Below are positions 1 to 9,400 of a DNA stretch of 64,000 nt, piece after piece. Under the pieces are notes generated by a model. It was not told the DNA's origin, ran no database searches, and was given only the letters and a program-made list of their open reading frames with translations. A program made the position numbers and the translations under genes. This stretch comes from Cohnella baijiui (GTDB lineage: Bacteria; Bacillota; Bacilli; Paenibacillales; Paenibacillaceae), in assembly GCF_020731285.1 (NCBI RefSeq), contig NZ_JAJFOW010000003.1, forward strand, positions 124,001-188,000. The letters are read 5' to 3'. Within the stretch, counting starts at the first letter, position 1. Each line of letters opens with the position of its first letter.

Positions 1-493
1 TTTCCGTGCTTGTATACCACTTAGGCACTGAGTCAAAGCCGATTTTTTTCAGGATCAGATTGAATCCGGTTGTTGGATTAAGCAGCCACTGCCAGATGAC
101 GCCTGTGACGATAAAGGATACCGCCATCGGAAATATAAACACGTTGCGAAAGAACGATTCCCCGCGAACTTTATGGTCAATCATGAGGGCCAGAAATATA
201 CCGATAATTATCGTTACGGCAATGAAGAGAATCGTAAACACCATTGTATTTCTTAAATCCGACTGAAACCGAAAATCCGAAAACAGAAATCGATAATTTT
301 CGAAGCCGATCAATTTATTGGTTTGGACAAGGGTGTTCCAGTTCGTAAAAGAAGTATAGCCGGTCTTGGCAATAAATCCGTAGATGAATATGGCGATCGC
401 CGCAACGGAGGGCAACAGCATCAGTATGGGAAGCAACAGCTCCCGGTTTTTCTTTGCTTTGCTTGAACCGATCTCTCTGACCGAAGAAGTCAT
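1..493 (-). CDS. Sugar ABC transporter permease, MalF/UgpA type (3' end outside window)
   Basis: Inner-membrane subunit of a carbohydrate importer, working with the binding lipoprotein encoded just upstream. The 164 visible residues hold a positively charged N-terminus, a first membrane helix at about residues 20-42, the motif GFENYRFLF at about 63-71, then helices at about 85-105 and 118-140, the usual order in MalF-like permeases. The EAA loop would lie beyond the edge. ATG at 493 is preceded by AGGAG about nine bases upstream. The gene follows the binding-protein gene on the same strand, with a hairpin between them. Family is clear; substrate is inferred from the locus (lyase-released oligosaccharides). 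Confidence 0.9.
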   Translation of the reverse strand, partial: MTSSVREIGSSKAKKNRELLLPILMLLPSVAAIAIFIYGFIAKTGYTSFTNWNTLVQTNKLIGFENYRFLFSDFRFQSDLRNTMVFTILFIAVTIIIGIFLALMIDHKVRGESFFRNVFIFPMAVSFIVTGVIWQWLLNPTTGFNLILKKIGFDSVPKWYTSTE

Positions 494-511
494 AAGCGCT
501 CACTCCTGAAA

Positions 512-549
512 AAACAGGGCCAGACGGCAGACCGCATCTGGCCCTGTTT
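512..549 (-). terminator. Hairpin with T-tract between binding-protein and permease genes
   Basis: A 13-bp perfect inverted repeat (AAACAGGGCCAGA with its complement) is followed on the minus strand by a run of T, directly before the permease RBS. It looks like a partial intrinsic terminator or mRNA-stabilising stem, which would give more binding protein than permease. Confidence 0.75.
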
Positions 550-577
550 GATGTTCTGTGTAGCCAATCCTGTCCGA

Positions 578-1921
578 TTAGTTGCCGATTCCGCTTGATT
601 GCGCGGCGGATACGAGTGCTTTCTGAGCTTGATTCACATCGCCGTTCGTTACGAAGATATTTACGACTTGATTCGCTTGCGTTGCAAAGCCTTCCGGCGC
701 AGCAGATCCATGAGCCAAGCTTGGAGCGAGCTTGCTTACTTTGAAGTCGTCGATCGTTTCTTGTCCGTAAGAATCGTATTTGGATTTGTCCGCGTCGATC
801 CGTGCTGGAATCGATCCTTTTAGCGGATTGAACACATCTTGACCTTCAACAGAGCCAAGCACCTTCAAAAATTCACGAGCGGCTTGCTCGTCTTTAGCGC
901 CCTTAGGAATAGCGAACGTGTCTGTAATAACCATGAAGCTGTCGCCAGTGTTTGGCGTTTCGATCCAGCCGAAATCTTCGTTCGCAACGAGTTTCAAATC
1001 CGTCGTGAAGTAGCCTTTCGCCCAGTCGCCCATGTTCGTCATTGCCGCTTTGCCCTCAGCGACGAGTTGGGAAGCGTCTTGCCAGTTGCGTGCCGCATGA
1101 TCGTCGTTCACGTAAGTCAGCATCTTTTTGAATTTCTCAAGAGAAGACGTAACGCGCGCATCATCGAACTTCACTTCGCCGGTCCACAGTTTTTTGTAGT
1201 CGTCTGCTCCCAACTCGCCCATCATAATATTTTCGAGCAGCATCGTAGCCGTCCAAGGCTCCTTGTCGCCCAGCGCAAGCGGTGTAATGCCTTTTGCTTT
1301 CAAAGCGTCGGCGACAGCGAAGAACTCGTCGAATGTCTTAGGCGCTTGAAGGCCGTTGTCATCGAATATTTTTTTGTTGTAGAAGATCACATTTCCGCGG
1401 TGGATATTGACCGGAACGGAGTATGCTTTGCCGTCTTTGCTGACCAGGTCGATCAATTCCTTAGGGAACTTCTCGTTCCAGCCTTCTTCCGTGAACAAGT
1501 CGTTCAGGTCGATAACTTTGTCCGCCGCCACCCATCCGGTGTTCAGCTCGGCGCCGCCGTGCACTTGGAATGCATCCGGCGGATCTCCGCCCTGCATGCG
1601 GCTCGCGAGCACGGCCTTGGCGTTGGTTCCCGCGCCGCCCGCAACTGCGGCGTTAATCACTTCAATTTCCGGATGTTTATCCGAGAAGAGCTTGATCAAG
1701 CCAAGCAAGCCCGCTTCCTCGCCTGCTCCCGTCCACCAGCTGAAGATTTCAACCTTTTTGTCAACGGATTGCGTTGTTTTTGCAGAAGGAGAAGAAGAAG
1801 GAGGAGTGCTTCCTTCGCTGCTGTTTGATGCGGTAGATCCGTTGTTGTTGCTTCCACATCCCGTTAGCACCATGCCGGTAACCGCCACTGTGGAAAGTAT
1901 CATGCCTAATTTCCGTTTCAC
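578..1921 (-). CDS. Extracellular solute-binding lipoprotein (carbohydrate ABC importer)
   Basis: Captures sugar at the outer face of the membrane and delivers it to the permease encoded downstream. 447 residues: a lipoprotein signal with lipobox LTGC around residue 22, a Ser/Thr/Asn-rich linker to about residue 50, then the family-1 binding-protein fold, starting at EIFSWWTG and including GDPPDAFQVHGG at about 112-123. Length is normal for the family. It lies in a separate transcription unit from the sensor operon, since a hairpin at 2040-2073 precedes it, and a cre-like element sits just upstream. The substrate cannot be read from sequence; oligosaccharides released by the nearby PL8 lyase are the natural guess. 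Confidence 0.93.
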   Translation of the reverse strand: MKRKLGMILSTVAVTGMVLTGCGSNNNGSTASNSSEGSTPPSSSPSAKTTQSVDKKVEIFSWWTGAGEEAGLLGLIKLFSDKHPEIEVINAAVAGGAGTNAKAVLASRMQGGDPPDAFQVHGGAELNTGWVAADKVIDLNDLFTEEGWNEKFPKELIDLVSKDGKAYSVPVNIHRGNVIFYNKKIFDDNGLQAPKTFDEFFAVADALKAKGITPLALGDKEPWTATMLLENIMMGELGADDYKKLWTGEVKFDDARVTSSLEKFKKMLTYVNDDHAARNWQDASQLVAEGKAAMTNMGDWAKGYFTTDLKLVANEDFGWIETPNTGDSFMVITDTFAIPKGAKDEQAAREFLKVLGSVEGQDVFNPLKGSIPARIDADKSKYDSYGQETIDDFKVSKLAPSLAHGSAAPEGFATQANQVVNIFVTNGDVNQAQKALVSAAQSSGIGN

Positions 1922-1948
1922 CTGACTACCCCTTCCAGAACAATGTTT

Positions 1949-1962
1949 TGTAATCGCTTTAC
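1949..1962 (-). promoter_or_regulatory. cre-like site upstream of the importer operon
   Basis: Read on the minus strand the site is GTAAAGCGATTACA, agreeing with the CcpA consensus TGWAARCGYTWNCW at 11 of 14 positions. It lies about 30 bases before the binding-protein start codon, a position suited to catabolite repression. Assigned by eye only. Confidence 0.4.
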
Positions 1963-2039
1963 ATTTTTATGATAAACGCTTAAAAATCGGTTTCATATGT
2001 GGCGATCCTATCTTTTGTTCCGTTATTCTACACAGAAAT

Positions 2040-2073
2040 CCAGCCTTGCGAAGAGCGCTCCTCGCAAGGCTGG
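2040..2073 (-). terminator. Terminator hairpin of the sensor operon
   Basis: A long inverted repeat (CCAGCCTTGCGA and complement, with a short loop) begins just downstream of the response-regulator stop. On the minus strand it is followed by a short T-rich stretch. It separates the kinase/SBP/regulator operon from the importer genes. Confidence 0.7.
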
Positions 2074-2080
2074 TTGAAGG

Positions 2081-2866
2081 TTAGCTATGATATTTGCGGT
2101 AATCGCCGGGCGACATTCCGGTCTGTTTTTGAAACCATTCGCTGAAGTAACGAGGATTCGGATAGCCGATGGCTTCTCCGATTTGATAGATCTTCAAAGT
2201 GCTTTTGGTCAGCAGCTCGCATGATTTCTCTATGCGCTTTGAAGATAGATAGTCGCTGAAGGACTTGCCCGTTTCCTGCTTGAAAATTCTGCTTAAATAA
2301 TTCGGCGTAATGTACAACTCTTCGGCAATTTGCACCAGGTGTAAGTCTTCCGTAAATCTCTCATTCATGAGCTTTATCGCTTTCTTGATCAGAAAAGAGG
2401 CGTTTTCATCGATCCCTTCCGCAGGCGCCGGCAAATTCGGAATCCTTAAGCGGGCGTTCCGCTCATCCTGGCAGCGGGCTTTAAGCTTGAGCAGAACTTT
2501 TTCGGTGTCCTCAACAGCTGTTGGCTTTAATAAATAATCGGATGCCCCCAGACGGATGGCTTCTTGCGCGTATTTGAAATCGTCAAATCCGCTCATGATG
2601 ACTACTTTGCTGGTGGGAGCGTCCGGATTATGCTTTTCGATTTTCCTGAGCTCGGCCAAAAACTCCAGACCCGTCATATTCGGCATTCGAATATCCGTCA
2701 TGATGATGTCGATCGGGTTGTTTTTAATGATCTGCAGCGCTTCGCGCCCGTCCTCGAAGCTGCCTACAAGCTCGATGCCAATCCGTTCCCAATTGATATG
2801 CTCGCTTAAACCTTCTCGAATCCATGATTCATCGTCAATGATTGCTGCACGGCAAGATGTTTTCAT
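2081..2866 (-). CDS. AraC-type response regulator (YesN-like)
   Basis: Cytoplasmic DNA-binding partner of the YesM-like kinase encoded two genes upstream. 261 residues: receiver domain at about 1-125 with acidic pair D11/D12, likely phosphoacceptor D58 in TDIRMP, and conserved K after SDYLL; a short linker; then two AraC-type helix-turn-helix units at about 160-258 (ITPNYLSRIFKQ and the IGYPNPRYFSEWF signature). It is shorter than many YesN proteins because the linker is short. Likely activates the lyase and/or importer. 37 bases separate it from the preceding binding-protein gene, so the three are one operon. Confidence 0.92.
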   Translation of the reverse strand: MKTSCRAAIIDDESWIREGLSEHINWERIGIELVGSFEDGREALQIIKNNPIDIIMTDIRMPNMTGLEFLAELRKIEKHNPDAPTSKVVIMSGFDDFKYAQEAIRLGASDYLLKPTAVEDTEKVLLKLKARCQDERNARLRIPNLPAPAEGIDENASFLIKKAIKLMNERFTEDLHLVQIAEELYITPNYLSRIFKQETGKSFSDYLSSKRIEKSCELLTKSTLKIYQIGEAIGYPNPRYFSEWFQKQTGMSPGDYRKYHS

Positions 2867-2903
2867 AGGATATCCCCTTACATGTTTATATTGGATTATC
2901 GAT

Positions 2904-4271
2904 TCACTCTTTGTTTCTCAGGTTGTATTTGGATTGATTAGCGATGTTGATCTGAATCGACTGGTATAGATGCCGCAATTCATCGGCGGCTGCTCGGAAA
3001 GCCGATTCCGGCTCGGAATAAAGCGTTATGATTTTGGCAAGCGCGCGTTCTTCGATTTCAATCAGGGCGTTATAGTAAGGGACATAGGGCTCATTGCGCG
3101 CCGTCTGAAGACTTTCGAGCAGCAAGCCGAAGTCGGGCCGGCTTTCCCGATAGCGTTCATCCCCGAGAATGGAGCGCCTTGCAGGGATGCCGCCGGCTTC
3201 TACATAGATCTTGCCGCCGACTTCCCCAGTCGCAAATTCGAGAAACTTCCACGCATCGACCGGATTCGCCGAATTGGCATTGATGGCAAGCGTCCAGCTA
3301 TGCTCGAAGGTCGCCCGACGAATCGTGCCATCCGCTTCTTTTGTGCCCGGAATAAGAGCGATCTTGATCGAATCTTTGTAGCGGCTGGTTGATTGCATGA
3401 TATCTTTGTAAGAAGCGTTCCAGTACGGCGCAGCCATGGCAACCTCGCCGCTAAGCAAAGCGTCGCGCGTTCTGGCGAAATCCCAGGACAGAAGATCGTC
3501 GGGAATGACTTTGTTTTGAATCATCTTCACCAGAAATTCGCCGGCGCGTATCGAAGGTTCGAGATCGAGCATCACTTGGCCGGTATCTTCCCGCATGACA
3601 TCTCCCCCAAAGGACCACAGCAAGGAAGCGAAGATTTTTGAACGTTCCTCCGGAACAACCGCTGGCATCGTAGCCCCCCACTTTGTCGGAGAACCGGTCG
3701 TTATGGATCGCGTAAAAAGCTCAGCAACCGCGTAGAACTCGTCCCATGTATCGGGCGGACGGGGAATGAGATCGCTTCGGTAATATAAAAAGTGCGTGCT
3801 AATATCGGTCGGCAATGCATAGATGGCGTTCTGATACCGGTAGATCGCCAGGAAATCGTCCAGGTTGAACGATTTCAGGTCCGTTAATTCCGGATTTTCG
3901 ATAAAGGGATCGAGCGGCAATATCGCATTCGCAGATGCGAATTGGGCGATTGAGGTATTCGGCATGAACATGACGTCGAAAGCTTCCGAACCCGCAAATA
4001 GCTGGGTGCCTAAAGCGGTAAAGAAATTGTCGCGCCCTAGCTCGACGAATTCAACCTTGATGCCGCTGGATTTCGTAAAGGGTTCCGCTATTTTGCGAAG
4101 CGCGGACGACTCGGTTCCGGTGCGGATTAATACGCGAATGATATGCTCTTTCTCGTTGTCCACCGGCTCGCTCAGTTTGATTTTGTCCAGCATGGCGATT
4201 CCGCTCAGCGTCCAGAGAACAAGAAGGGATACCGAGATGAGCAGCAAGCCTCTAAATCCAAGACGATTCAT
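2904..4271 (-). CDS. Membrane-anchored solute-binding protein in a two-component operon
   Basis: 455 residues of family-1 extracellular binding-protein fold (EPFTKSSGIKVEFVELG at about 62-78; DTWDEFY in the middle). The N-terminus has one hydrophobic segment at about 9-27 with no lipobox cysteine and no clear cleavage site, so it is probably held by an uncleaved helix. It sits between the kinase and the response-regulator genes with short gaps. Known systems of this layout use such a protein as an extracellular co-sensor presenting ligand to the kinase; that role is inferred here. It could instead be a second transport binding protein, but no permease gene adjoins it. Confidence 0.88.
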   Translation of the reverse strand: MNRLGFRGLLLISVSLLVLWTLSGIAMLDKIKLSEPVDNEKEHIIRVLIRTGTESSALRKIAEPFTKSSGIKVEFVELGRDNFFTALGTQLFAGSEAFDVMFMPNTSIAQFASANAILPLDPFIENPELTDLKSFNLDDFLAIYRYQNAIYALPTDISTHFLYYRSDLIPRPPDTWDEFYAVAELFTRSITTGSPTKWGATMPAVVPEERSKIFASLLWSFGGDVMREDTGQVMLDLEPSIRAGEFLVKMIQNKVIPDDLLSWDFARTRDALLSGEVAMAAPYWNASYKDIMQSTSRYKDSIKIALIPGTKEADGTIRRATFEHSWTLAINANSANPVDAWKFLEFATGEVGGKIYVEAGGIPARRSILGDERYRESRPDFGLLLESLQTARNEPYVPYYNALIEIEERALAKIITLYSEPESAFRAAADELRHLYQSIQINIANQSKYNLRNKE

Positions 4272-4300
4272 GTACGTTTACAGCCTCCTGTTCCGTGACC

Positions 4301-6064
4301 TCAATCCGATTCTCTGCTGAGAGGAATACATAGCCTGACTAAGGTTCTGCCGTTGACGCGATCGATTATTCGTATGCCGAACGCTTCGCCGAACGAGAGT
4401 TGAATTCTTTGCTGAACGTTCCGAAGCCCGACATGATCGCCTTGCTTTTCATCCTTAAGCAATTGCTTCATGTGGCTCAGGTCGATATCGTGTCCGTCGT
4501 TTGCGATATCAATCAGCACCTCATGATCGGATTGATAAATATCCAAGCTAATATGACCGCCAGTCTTTAACTTGGCAATGCCGTGTTCAATCGCGTTCTC
4601 GACGATCGGCTGCAATACGAGCGGCATCGTCCAGACGTCATTCAGCTCCGGCTCCATCGTAATTCGATAGTCCAGTTTATCTCTGTATCGGAAAGCAAGA
4701 ATTCGCAAATAGTTTTCGACATGCTCCACTTCCCGCTCCAGGGTCACGCGCTCTAAACTCGAATTCAACGTAAATCTGAAAAATTTCCCGAGTGCGGTGA
4801 CCAGCTTGCTGATCGGCTCGGCGCCATGCTTTTTCGACATCCAGTAGATCGTATCTAGCGTGTTGTACAAAAAATGGGGCTGGATTTGCATTTGCAGCGT
4901 TTTCAACTGGGCATCGCCTTTTTGCTTCTGCGCGTTTTCATTCTCGATAAGCAGCTGTTGCGTCCGGTCCATCAGCCGTTTGAAATTGCGCTGTAAAATG
5001 CTGATTTCTCGAATCGAGCTCATTTGCTTTATTAATTTCAAATTGTCGATGGAAGCGACCGTCATGACTTTAGCCAAACCGATTACCGGTTTCGAAAGAA
5101 CCGCCGTGAACAGGAGCGCGATAACGAAAGAGACGATCGCTCCAAGTCCAGCCATGATCAACAGGACTTTGAGGATTTGCTGGTTAGGTCCGAGCACTTC
5201 ATTCAAAGGAACGACGGCAGTCAATTTCCAATTGCTAACCGCTGAAGTGTCGTAGGATAGAAGCCATTTGCCGTCTACAGTGATCGTCCCGCTGCCGAAA
5301 GAGGGAAGCTCTTGAATAGCCGACGTAATTTTGGGGTTGTTAAACAATTCGGATTGCTGACTGTATATGACTTCGCCGAAGCGATCCGTAATTTGGAGAG
5401 ATCCTGTCGAACCGATCCGAACATTGCGAAGATACTCATCCAGAAAGAGGTCGTTAAGCTGGATGAATAGATAGCCTCTCAGCTCGGCTGTATTGCTGTC
5501 GACGATTCTTCGCACTGCCGTCACGGAAGCATGAACGGGAGTATTGAAGCCTGCTTTGGATTGATAGATTGCTTGCTCGTTGCTGAGCCAATGCATCTTT
5601 AATGGCTCCGCTTTGAACTGTTCGATGATATAGCTGTAATTTTTCTGATTCAGCTGATTGTAATGTGACAGGGAGCTGTCTGTAGACAGTACAAAGTTGT
5701 CGGGAGTCACAAACGAGATCGTACGAATATGGTCCAGCTTTCCGCTGAACAAATCGGAATACACCTTCTCTTTGAATTTCCGGTTTGCTTCGTTGAGCTG
5801 ATAGGTCGTATTCAACGGAGTGTCGATAAATTCCAACGATTGTTGATAAAGCAGCGACCAGGTTAGCCGATCGATTTCGTTCAGGTTCGTATCCAGCGTG
5901 CTTTTGGTTTGCGCGACAGATTGCTGTACAAATTGGCTGGCTTGATTCTGAAAGAGATCGTTCTGCTTCTGGTAGGTGATCAGTGTGATGACGACAAGCG
6001 GAAATATCATGAGAAACAAGATGGCCGTTAACAAAATGGTGCGGATCGAAACGGTTCGCGACAT
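4301..6064 (-). CDS. Sensor histidine kinase, YesM/LytS class
   Basis: Membrane kinase that phosphorylates the AraC-type regulator of its operon. 587 residues: first membrane helix at about 8-31, extracellular Cache-like sensor domain to about 290, second helix at about 298-323, HAMP-like linker, a His_kinase domain with phosphoacceptor H397 in QPHFLYNTLD, and a GHKL ATPase domain with N-box PIVENAIEHG at about 486-495 and a glycine loop (DHVGLRN) near 543. I chose ATG 6064 because GGGGAGG at 6076-6082 precedes it by about 11 bases; the in-frame TTG at 6085 overlaps that RBS. Divergent from the lyase gene, with a cre-like site in its leader. Confidence 0.93.
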   Translation of the reverse strand: MSRTVSIRTILLTAILFLMIFPLVVITLITYQKQNDLFQNQASQFVQQSVAQTKSTLDTNLNEIDRLTWSLLYQQSLEFIDTPLNTTYQLNEANRKFKEKVYSDLFSGKLDHIRTISFVTPDNFVLSTDSSLSHYNQLNQKNYSYIIEQFKAEPLKMHWLSNEQAIYQSKAGFNTPVHASVTAVRRIVDSNTAELRGYLFIQLNDLFLDEYLRNVRIGSTGSLQITDRFGEVIYSQQSELFNNPKITSAIQELPSFGSGTITVDGKWLLSYDTSAVSNWKLTAVVPLNEVLGPNQQILKVLLIMAGLGAIVSFVIALLFTAVLSKPVIGLAKVMTVASIDNLKLIKQMSSIREISILQRNFKRLMDRTQQLLIENENAQKQKGDAQLKTLQMQIQPHFLYNTLDTIYWMSKKHGAEPISKLVTALGKFFRFTLNSSLERVTLEREVEHVENYLRILAFRYRDKLDYRITMEPELNDVWTMPLVLQPIVENAIEHGIAKLKTGGHISLDIYQSDHEVLIDIANDGHDIDLSHMKQLLKDEKQGDHVGLRNVQQRIQLSFGEAFGIRIIDRVNGRTLVRLCIPLSRESD

Positions 6065-6098
6065 GGCCTTTCTGTGCCTCCCCAATCGGTCAACTTAC

Positions 6099-6112
6099 TG
6101 AAAGCGCTGTCA
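6099..6112 (-). promoter_or_regulatory. cre-like site upstream of the sensor kinase
   Basis: TGAAAGCGCTGTCA matches the CcpA consensus TGWAARCGYTWNCW at 13 of 14 positions and is largely palindromic, so the strand is nominal. It lies 35 bases before the kinase start, in the divergent region 6065-6422 that must hold the promoters of both the sensor operon and the lyase. Confidence 0.6.
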
Positions 6113-6374
6113 AAATAAGAAATGATTCATGTCCAAAACAATTACACGAAATTGGCTAAATAGAGAATAATCTAAAAATAATCCATCGGATACGAAAATG
6201 TCCAGACTTTTGAAAACGAACACATGATATAAAGAGAAGCGAATCTCGTTGTGGATCGGATGAATAAACGCTTCATCAGAGATCCGGCATCGGAGAGCAG
6301 ATTGGGCGAAAAATCGGTATAAAAGATAGATTCACCCCATTATCGCGCGCCCCTTCGATTAGATAAAATGGACC

Positions 6375-6388
6375 GGAAAGCGGTTACA
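6375..6388 (+). promoter_or_regulatory. cre-like site just upstream of the lyase gene
   Basis: GGAAAGCGGTTACA agrees with the cre consensus at 12 of 14 positions and lies 35 bases before the lyase ATG, where bound CcpA would block transcription. Assigned by eye. Confidence 0.5.
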
Positions 6389-6422
6389 CAGGAAAATCAA
6401 ATTTTATCGGGGGAGAGTAGTC

Positions 6423-9400
6423 ATGAAACAAAAACGTATATTGAGTATTCTTTTAGCTCTTGTAATGATGCTGACCATGGCTTTGGACAATATGACTGTT
6501 TTCGCAGAAGGGAAAAAAGAAGGGAAAACAGTCGATGAATTTGATAAGCTACGAGAAAAATGGCAGTACATGGCTATGGGTGGCGATTATGATCCTAAGG
6601 ACCCGAATATGCAGGGGTTGCTTCATGCTATAAATCATGTGGCGCAGGATCTTCTTGAGAGGATCAACCCTAGTCCTACACCGGATTGGGGAAACAATGA
6701 TTACCTTTGGAAGGAATATATGCTTGGTAATCGCGGTTCGGCATATAGCGATTCGAATAATACCCAGTTTACGATCCGAAGCCTTAAGTTTATGGCTTTA
6801 GCCTTTCAGACCAAAGGCTGTGAACTTTATCAGAATGAAAAGTTGAAAAGTGAGATACTCCGTGGAATGGATTATATTTATAAAAATCATTTTAAGAAAG
6901 GAGTAGAAACGAATTCCTATGGGAATTGGTTTACTTGGGAAATCGGGGGGCCGATTTATCTTAGCGAGACAATTCTGCTTATGTATGACTATCTGACAGC
7001 AGAACAGGTTCAAGCTTATGTATCAACTGCTCTTCAGGGTGCAACCAAAACCGGTGGAGACGCTTATATGTATGTTGGCGCAAATGCTTTGTGGAGAGAT
7101 CGTGTCCGCATGTATTCAGGTATTCTTCTTAAAAAAAGCGAAATCCTAGCCTATGTTCAAAAAGATGTTCCTTCCTATATGGGATATGTTAAAAGTGGCG
7201 ATGGCTATTATGAAGACGGTACTTTTATGCAGCACGGAAATGTTGTTTACAATGGTGGCTATGGTAAAGAAGCATTTTCTGATATTAGTCACTTTATTTA
7301 CATGCTTGATCACTCTCCATGGAATATTACCGGCCCTGAAAGAGATAATATGAGTACCATTGTGGAAAAAAGCTATTTGCCTTTTATGTATAAAGGCGTC
7401 TTCATGGATATGGTAAGGGGACGTGAAATCACCCGTACAGATACTACCGATGCCTATGCTGGCATTACCATCAGCCTTGACGTCCTACTGTTCTCAGAAA
7501 CGGTATCCGAGGAGTCGGGTAAGAGACTTAAAGGAATGATTAAGGAATGGATGAATAATGAAAATGCAATACGTACTTTAAATGAGGGTGCCGGTGTTGC
7601 ATGGTATATGTTCCCCGTATATAATCTCTCCAAAACATTGGAAATCCTTAAGGATGATTCAATTAAGCCGGTTTCAAATGCGGGAAAAAGCTATACCTTT
7701 GGCAAAGGTGCAAGAACTGTTCATACTACAAACAAGTTCTCTTTTGGTCTTTCCATGTATAGCAAAGATATCACCACCTTTGAGCAAGGCGACAGTAATA
7801 CAAAAGGCTGGTATACAGGTCTTGGACAGACTTATGTTTATACCCCTGATATTGGACAGTATACCTATCAAAAACCAACGCTTGATTGGTATCGGCTTGC
7901 TGGTGTAACTGCCGTTAACGGCATCACTGTTGGCAGCCATACAAATATAAACTCCTTTGCAGGAAGCACCACTCTTGATGGTTCTTACAGCACTGCCGGC
8001 CTGGAGATTTCATCCGGAAGCACAAAAGTGAGCGCAAAAAAATCGTGGTTTATGTTTGATAACGAGGTTGTAGCGGTAGGAACAGGTATTACTTCTACAC
8101 ACAATAATAATGTGGAAACAACCATCGATAACCATTATATTACAGGCGATAATGCTCTCATTATCAATGGAGTGAAACAATCGAACGAGCTTGGTTGGAA
8201 GGGGACAATCGATAATGCCAGGTGGGCATTAATTGAAGGAAATGTTAAGGGCTCCAATATCGGCGTTTATTTTCCAAAAGAAACTAAGATCGGCGCAGTC
8301 CGTGAAACCCGAACAGGAAAATGGACGAATTTGGGCTCTTATAATGTAGATGACAGTGTTCAATCAGCCAATTACATTACGATGTGGATTGATCATGGCT
8401 CAAAGCCGGTGAATGACAGCTATGCATACGTTCTATTGCCGGGAATGACCGCAGCGCAGGTTGAAAACTATGCAGACTCCAGCGGTATTGAAATCATCCG
8501 CCAGGATAATGATGTACACGCTGTATATGAGAAAACACGCAATATTCTTGGTGTGAATTTCTGGAAAGATGGGGATCAGTCCATTGATGCAATGGGTGTG
8601 AAAGATTATCTATCTGTTGATACAGCTTCTTCTATAATGATAAAAGAAGATGATCATAAACTTAGCATTGCTCTTTCGGATACGACAAAGAAAAATTCGG
8701 GCACCATTACCGTGGATATTAATCGGGCAGCTACTGGGGTTATTTCTAACGACAGCCGGATTAAAGTGATTCAAACTTCTCCGTCAATTCGGCTTCAGAT
8801 AGATGTCACTAATTCTGTCGGGAATCCGATCGAGGCTGCGTTTTCTTTTAAAAAACTTGAGGCGCCAGGAGAAACATCAATTACAAGTATGACTTTAAAC
8901 GATAACACGTTGAGTCTTGAATTTGCAAAAGCTTTGCGAGCAACAGGTTATAAGCTGGTTTACGGTACGGAAAGCGGAAATTATTCGGAATCGCTTGTTA
9001 CTTCCAGAACAACAGCGGAAATCAAAGGATTAAATGCAAATGCGACTTATTATTTTGCAGTTAAAGCTATTAATGATTCAGGCGAAGGCAGCCTATCGCC
9101 AGAAAGATCCTATAGCATTGGCAATACACGTACTTTGATCGAAGAATTCGAAGATTTCTCCAAGACGGTCAGTTATTCCGGAGGATGGGCATTCGATGCT
9201 TCCAATGCGAATACTTATTATGATGGAGATACCACTCGTTTTAAGAGAAATGATGCCGATAAAACGAATCCAAGACGAGAGGAATATGTAACCTACTATA
9301 CGCCAACACCAAAAGACTTTGAATTGACGACCTATGATTATGGCTTAGCTAATGCAGGCGATAGTACCATACTTCAATTCTATGGTTCAACAGATAATGA

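Noticed and set aside
839..1828. Long open frame on the plus strand opposite the binding-protein gene
   Set aside because: Arg/Cys-rich nonsense composition, no RBS, fully antisense to a clear gene.
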